From SPDF01 sp963812085 (GTDB lineage: Bacteria > Gemmatimonadota > Gemmatimonadetes > Gemmatimonadales > GWC2-71-9), in the NCBI GenBank assembly GCA_963812085.1, contig CAWETL010000005.1, forward strand, positions 1 to 64,000: 64,000 bases of DNA, written 5' to 3'. A model generated the notes under the pieces. It was not told where the DNA came from and searched no databases. It saw nothing but the letters and a program-made list of their open reading frames with translations. Made by a program: the position numbers and the translations under genes. This document shows positions 60,835-64,000 of the stretch, piece by piece. Positions within the stretch are counted from its first letter, which is position 1; each line of letters opens with the position of its first letter.

Positions 60835-61385
60835 AACCGGACCGTCGGTTCCGGCAGGGGCCAGCCGGAGCGCACGAGGTAGGCGAGGCGCGCCCGCGCG
60901 ACCGCACGGAGCACGCCGGAAACGTCCCGGGGAAAACGCAGCGCGAGTTCCGCCCGCTCCTCCGCGTCGAACGAGCGGCCCGGCTCGAGGAAGTCGGCGC
61001 AGTAGAGCACCCGCCCCACCATGTCCCACTCCGCGAGGCCGATCGAGTGATACCGGACGGCGTCGAGCACGCCGCGATCGGTCTCGCCCTCTGCCTTGGC
61101 GCGCGCCGCCGCCGCCGGGCCGTGCCACAGCTCGATCGGGCCCCACGAACTCGCGGCCCAGGTGGACAGCGTCTCCCGGCTGGCGTCCCGCAGGGCATCG
61201 TGGAGCCAAACCGCCTTGAGCCACCGGTTGCGTTCGGAGTCGGGCACCCCGATCGCCTCGGCCCAGGTGGACACCAGGCCGGCGACGCGTTCGATGTGGG
61301 CCGACCGCTTGGGGGAAACCTCCGCCCAGGCGGGCAGCGTCGGCCGCAGCGCCGCCGAAACGCCCGGAGATCCGGCGGCGCTCAC
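60804..61385 (-). CDS. HD-domain hydrolase (YqeK-like)
   Basis: It is 193 residues with SAHIERVAGLVSTWAEAIGV, RWLKAVWLHDALRDAS (HD motif), LDAVRYHSIGL and VLYCADFLEPGRSFDAEERAELA, similar in layout to YqeK, which hydrolyses diadenosine tetraphosphate. The GTG start lies 4 bases after the panD stop. Assignment to YqeK is tentative. Confidence 0.7.
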   Translation of the reverse strand: MSAAGSPGVSAALRPTLPAWAEVSPKRSAHIERVAGLVSTWAEAIGVPDSERNRWLKAVWLHDALRDASRETLSTWAASSWGPIELWHGPAAAARAKAEGETDRGVLDAVRYHSIGLAEWDMVGRVLYCADFLEPGRSFDAEERAELALRFPRDVSGVLRAVARARLAYLVRSGWPLPEPTVRFWNSLSAVSS

Positions 61386-61389
61386 CAGC

Positions 61390-61761
61390 TCAGCCTTCGG
61401 CCCGGAGCGGCGGACGGACCGGGCGGTTCTTCTCGTCCACGAAGACCACCGTGGGCACGTGGCGCGTCGCTTCGGCGTCGTCGAAGATCCCGTAGGAAAT
61501 GACGATGACGAGATCGCCCGCCATGCCGAGCCGGGCGGCGGCCCCGTTGAGCTGGATGACGCCGGAGCCCCTCGGCCCCGGAATGACGTACGTCGTGAAC
61601 CGCGCGCCGTTATTGACGTTCACGACCTGCACCTCCTCGTACTCCCGCAGGTCGGCGGCGTCGAGCAGGTCCTCATCCACCGTCAGCGAGCCCTCGTAGT
61701 GGAGGTCCGCCGAGGTGATCGTGGCGCGGTGAATCTTGGACTTCATGAGATGGCGCTGCAT
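61390..61761 (-). CDS. panD: Aspartate 1-decarboxylase
   Basis: It is 123 residues, the usual length. LMKSKIHRATITSADLHYEGSLTVDEDLLDAADL includes the Gly-Ser pair at which the proenzyme self-cleaves to form its pyruvoyl group (residues 29-30). GARFTTYVIPGPRGSGVIQLNGAAARL follows. The enzyme makes beta-alanine for pantothenate. Its ATG shares one base with the panC stop. Confidence 0.95.
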   Translation of the reverse strand: MQRHLMKSKIHRATITSADLHYEGSLTVDEDLLDAADLREYEEVQVVNVNNGARFTTYVIPGPRGSGVIQLNGAAARLGMAGDLVIVISYGIFDDAEATRHVPTVVFVDEKNRPVRPPLRAEG

Positions 61762-62633
61762 CACGCGAGCCCTTCTCCGAGTATGACGTTGTCGATGAGC
61801 CTCGTCGATCCGACCCGCGCGGCGATGAGCACGAGACAGCCGGCCGCCGCCGTTTCGGCGGGCGCCAGCGCGTCCGGTTCGACCACCGCAATATACTCCG
61901 GCCGCACGCCCGGAAACATCTCGAGCGCCTGGCGGGCGCGCGACTCGAGGCGACGTCCGTCCGTCTCCCCGCTCGCCCAGGCGTCGTGCGCCGCGCGGAG
62001 CGCCGCGCTCAATCCCACCGCCTGCGCGCGGTCCGGCGCCCCCAGGTACGTGTTCCGGCTGCTCAGGGCCAGGCCGTCCGGCTCCCGCGTCGTCGGCGAA
62101 ACCAGGACGACCACCGGCCAGTCGAGATCCCGCACCATGCGCCGGATCAGCGCCGCCTGCTGCGCGTCCTTTTGCCCGAAGATGGCCACGTCGGGGGTGA
62201 CCAGGTGAAAGAGCTTGGCCACCACCGTCAGCACGCCGGCGAAATGCCCAGGCCGGACGGCCCCTTCCCATCGGTCCGCCGCCGGGCCCGGCACCACCCG
62301 GGTGTCCGACCCCGGGGGGTACATGACGGAGACGTCCGGAAGGAAGAGCGCATCCACGCCGCGGCCGGCCGCCAGGCTCCGGTCCCGCGGCAGGTCGCGC
62401 GGATAGCGGTCGAGGTCTTCTCCCGCCCCGAATTGCAGCGGGTTGACGAAGATGCTCATCACCACGACGTCGGACACCCGCCGGGCGGCGTCCACCAGCC
62501 GAAGGTGGCCCTCATGCAGGAAGCCCATCGTGGGGACGAACCCGATGCGCAGGCCGGCGGCGCGCTGGTCCGCCCCCCATGCCCGGATTCCCGCCCCGGT
62601 GGTGAACTCGCTGGGGGTGCTGTGGCGGTTCAC
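61761..62633 (-). CDS. panC: Pantothenate synthetase
   Basis: It is 290 residues. FVPTMGFLHEGHLRLVDAARR gives the ATP HIGH-type motif, FVNPLQFGAGEDLDRYPRD follows, and QKDAQQAALIRRMVRDL and TTREPDGLALSSRNTYL (the KMSKS-type loop) complete the active site. It joins pantoate and beta-alanine. The GTG start overlaps the panB stop by 4 bases and its stop overlaps panD by 1. Confidence 0.95.
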   Translation of the reverse strand: MNRHSTPSEFTTGAGIRAWGADQRAAGLRIGFVPTMGFLHEGHLRLVDAARRVSDVVVMSIFVNPLQFGAGEDLDRYPRDLPRDRSLAAGRGVDALFLPDVSVMYPPGSDTRVVPGPAADRWEGAVRPGHFAGVLTVVAKLFHLVTPDVAIFGQKDAQQAALIRRMVRDLDWPVVVLVSPTTREPDGLALSSRNTYLGAPDRAQAVGLSAALRAAHDAWASGETDGRRLESRARQALEMFPGVRPEYIAVVEPDALAPAETAAAGCLVLIAARVGSTRLIDNVILGEGLA

Positions 62634-63442
62634 TCGAAGCCGTGCTCGGAGCCGGGGTAGCGGCCGCCGCGGACATCTTCCGCGTACGCCGACACCGCGC
62701 CGCGGATGACACCGTCGAGGTCGGCGTAGCGCTTGAGGAACTTGGGACGAAAACCGGCGTTGAGGCCGAGCATGTCGGGCAGGACGAGCACCTGGCCGTC
62801 GCAGCCCGCGCCGGCGCCGATGCCGACGGTCGGGATCACCAGCGCCTCGGTGATCCGCGCTGCCAGGGCCGACGGCACCAGCTCCAGGACGACGCTGAAG
62901 GCGCCCGCCTCCTGCAGGGCGAGCGCGTCCGCCATGAGGCGGTCCGCCGCCTCCATCTCGCGTCCCTGCACCCGGTAGCCCCCGAGGGCGTGCACCGACT
63001 GCGGCGTGAGCCCGATGTGCCCCATGACGGGGATGCCACGGTCCACCAGCGCGCGGACCGTCGGCGCCATCGTGGTGCCGCCCTCGAGCTTGACCGCCGG
63101 CGCCCCGGTCCGCTGGAGGACGTGCCCGGCGTTCCGGATCGCGTCCTCGACGGTGACCTGGTAGGTGAGGAACGGGAGGTCGATCACCACGAGGGCCCGG
63201 CGCACCGCGCTCCGCACGGCGCGGCCGTGGTACATCATCTGGTCGAGCGTGGCGCTGAGGGTCGTCTCGCGACCCGCCACGACCTGGTTGACCGAGTCGC
63301 CGACGAGGATGAGGTCCACGCCGGACTCGTCGAGGATGCGCGCGGCGAGGGCGTCGTAGGCGGTGAGAGAGACGATTTTCCGGCCCGCCTGCTTCATGGC
63401 GGGAAAATCGAGCGTCGTCAGGGGGCGAGGGTGGTCGCTCAT
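62630..63442 (-). CDS. panB: 3-methyl-2-oxobutanoate hydroxymethyltransferase
   Basis: It is 270 residues. KIVSLTAYDALAARILDESGVDLILVGDSV, VKLEGG and MGHIGLTPQSVHALGGYRVQG are standard PanB motifs; the metal and substrate residues (Asp in VGDSV, Glu in KLEGG) are present. It makes ketopantoate. The first gene of the three-gene pan set, it overlaps the folK stop by 4 bases. Confidence 0.95.
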   Translation of the reverse strand: MSDHPRPLTTLDFPAMKQAGRKIVSLTAYDALAARILDESGVDLILVGDSVNQVVAGRETTLSATLDQMMYHGRAVRSAVRRALVVIDLPFLTYQVTVEDAIRNAGHVLQRTGAPAVKLEGGTTMAPTVRALVDRGIPVMGHIGLTPQSVHALGGYRVQGREMEAADRLMADALALQEAGAFSVVLELVPSALAARITEALVIPTVGIGAGAGCDGQVLVLPDMLGLNAGFRPKFLKRYADLDGVIRGAVSAYAEDVRGGRYPGSEHGFE

Positions 63443-63846
63443 CGGGTGTGCACTTCCGCCAGTCCGCGCTGCCAGAAGTCGCGGTGGTGGAGCTCCGGGT
63501 GCGGGATCGTGAGTCCGGGCTCGGCCACCGCCCGCCGGCCGAACTCCAGGATGTCGAGGTCCAGGGTCCGCGAGGCCCAGCGTGCGCCGCGGACCCGGCC
63601 GGCCGCCTGCTCGATGGCCTGGCAGGCCGCGAGCAGCGCGCGCGGCTCGAGGTCGGTCTCCAGCAGCACGACCTGGTTCAGGTAGGGCGGCTGGTCCAGC
63701 CCGCCGAGGGGAGCGGTCTCCTCGACGGTGGAGGCGCGCACCAGGCGCGTCCCGGACAGGGCGGCCAGGGCCGCGCGCGCCGTGGCGAGGTGTCCGGCGC
63801 GGTCCCCCAGGTTGCTGCCCAGGGCCACCGTCACCTGCTCGGACAC
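63439..63846 (-). CDS. folK: 2-amino-4-hydroxy-6-hydroxymethyldihydropteridine pyrophosphokinase
   Basis: It is 135 residues with VALGSNLGDRAGHLATA, TAPLGGLDQPPYLNQVVLLETDLEP and SRTLDLDILEFG, the pterin-binding and Mg/ATP motifs of HPPK. IPHPELHHRDF is the C-terminal substrate motif. It acts in folate synthesis. Start GTG 63846 lies one base after the chemotaxis-type gene stop. It leads the folK-panBCD run; the sharing of pteridine and pantothenate genes is common. Confidence 0.92.
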   Translation of the reverse strand: MSEQVTVALGSNLGDRAGHLATARAALAALSGTRLVRASTVEETAPLGGLDQPPYLNQVVLLETDLEPRALLAACQAIEQAAGRVRGARWASRTLDLDILEFGRRAVAEPGLTIPHPELHHRDFWQRGLAEVHTR

Positions 63847-63847
63847 G

Positions 63848-64000
63848 CTACGCGCCGACGGTGAAGTGGCGCGCGATCGACTGCAGGTGGGTCGCGACCT
63901 GCTCGAGCTTGCGGATGGCGCCCTCGAGTTCCTCCTGCCCCTCGGCCGCCCGCCCCGCCTGCGCGGCCATGGCGGTCGTTTCCTCACGGATGCGCGCCGA
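63848..64000 (-). CDS. Partial C-terminus of a chemotaxis-receptor-like protein
   Basis: The visible 50 residues (SARIREETTAMAAQAGRAAE...EGAIRKLEQVATHLQSIARHFTVGA) are helical and end like methyl-accepting chemotaxis proteins (coiled tail then LQSIARHF). The rest lies beyond the window edge. It immediately precedes folK. Confidence 0.6.
   Translation of the reverse strand, partial: SARIREETTAMAAQAGRAAEGQEELEGAIRKLEQVATHLQSIARHFTVGA

Noticed and set aside
1..64000. tRNA, rRNA, prophage or insertion sequence
   Set aside because: No cloverleaf, conserved rRNA segments, transposase or phage structural genes were recognised by eye; a covariance search was not possible.

Overview
The window is about 68-70% G+C and densely coded. 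Gene content suggests a soil or sediment bacterium of Gemmatimonadota type: serine/threonine kinases with TPR or receptor tails, many short lipoproteins, amidohydrolase pairs, DinB, DUF2252, DUF1697 and DUF3224 proteins, many c-type cytochromes, and GTG/TTG starts. This placement is an inference from gene style; no rRNA or tRNA gene was seen.

Left part (1-17 kb). The first 1.3 kb looks like an integron-cassette remnant: two small lipoprotein genes with an attC-like folded site between them and degenerate half sites outside. Then come secreted proteins, a decayed GNAT/SRPBCC/ArsR locus, an SDR, a NirK-like multicopper oxidase, an AI-2E transporter, an ice-binding (DUF3494) lipoprotein, and a signalling block (NarL-type regulator, PAS histidine kinase, Rcp1-like receiver). 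A cluster of tiny membrane proteins follows, chained by 4-base overlaps and carrying several frame breaks, with a second NarL regulator beyond it.

Middle (17-41 kb). This holds cytochromes, a nitronate monooxygenase beside a truncated third NarL paralogue, an amidohydrolase, a MauG/CcpA-type diheme peroxidase and a doxX-VOC operon preceded by twin palindromes. Then come an ABC exporter whose permease overlaps a receptor kinase, an amino-acid permease, a reaction-centre-type cytochrome, DUF2252, a kinase-TPR protein, an Ig-fold lipoprotein and PolX.

The most striking locus is 40.8-51.0 kb. On the minus strand lie a membrane protein with two HX13H helices (predicted diheme b), a 23-heme cytochrome, a 30-heme cytochrome built from a 76-residue triheme repeat, and an outer-membrane beta-barrel protein, the last three joined by 4-base ATGA overlaps. 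Divergently lie a zinc-ribbon membrane protein and a 4Fe-4S/FAD/NAD(P) oxidoreductase. Together they could form an electron path from the cytoplasm or quinone pool through the periplasm to the outer membrane.

Right part (51-64 kb). Small lipoproteins, GNATs and DUF genes are followed by an amidohydrolase pair (one probably inactive), a hydroxyacid dehydrogenase/glycerate kinase divergent pair, and a tightly overlapping minus-strand operon: chemotaxis receptor end, folK, panB, panC, panD, HD hydrolase, LytR_C protein.

Many otherwise intact genes carry single frame breaks. This may reflect uncorrected indels in the assembly more than true gene decay.
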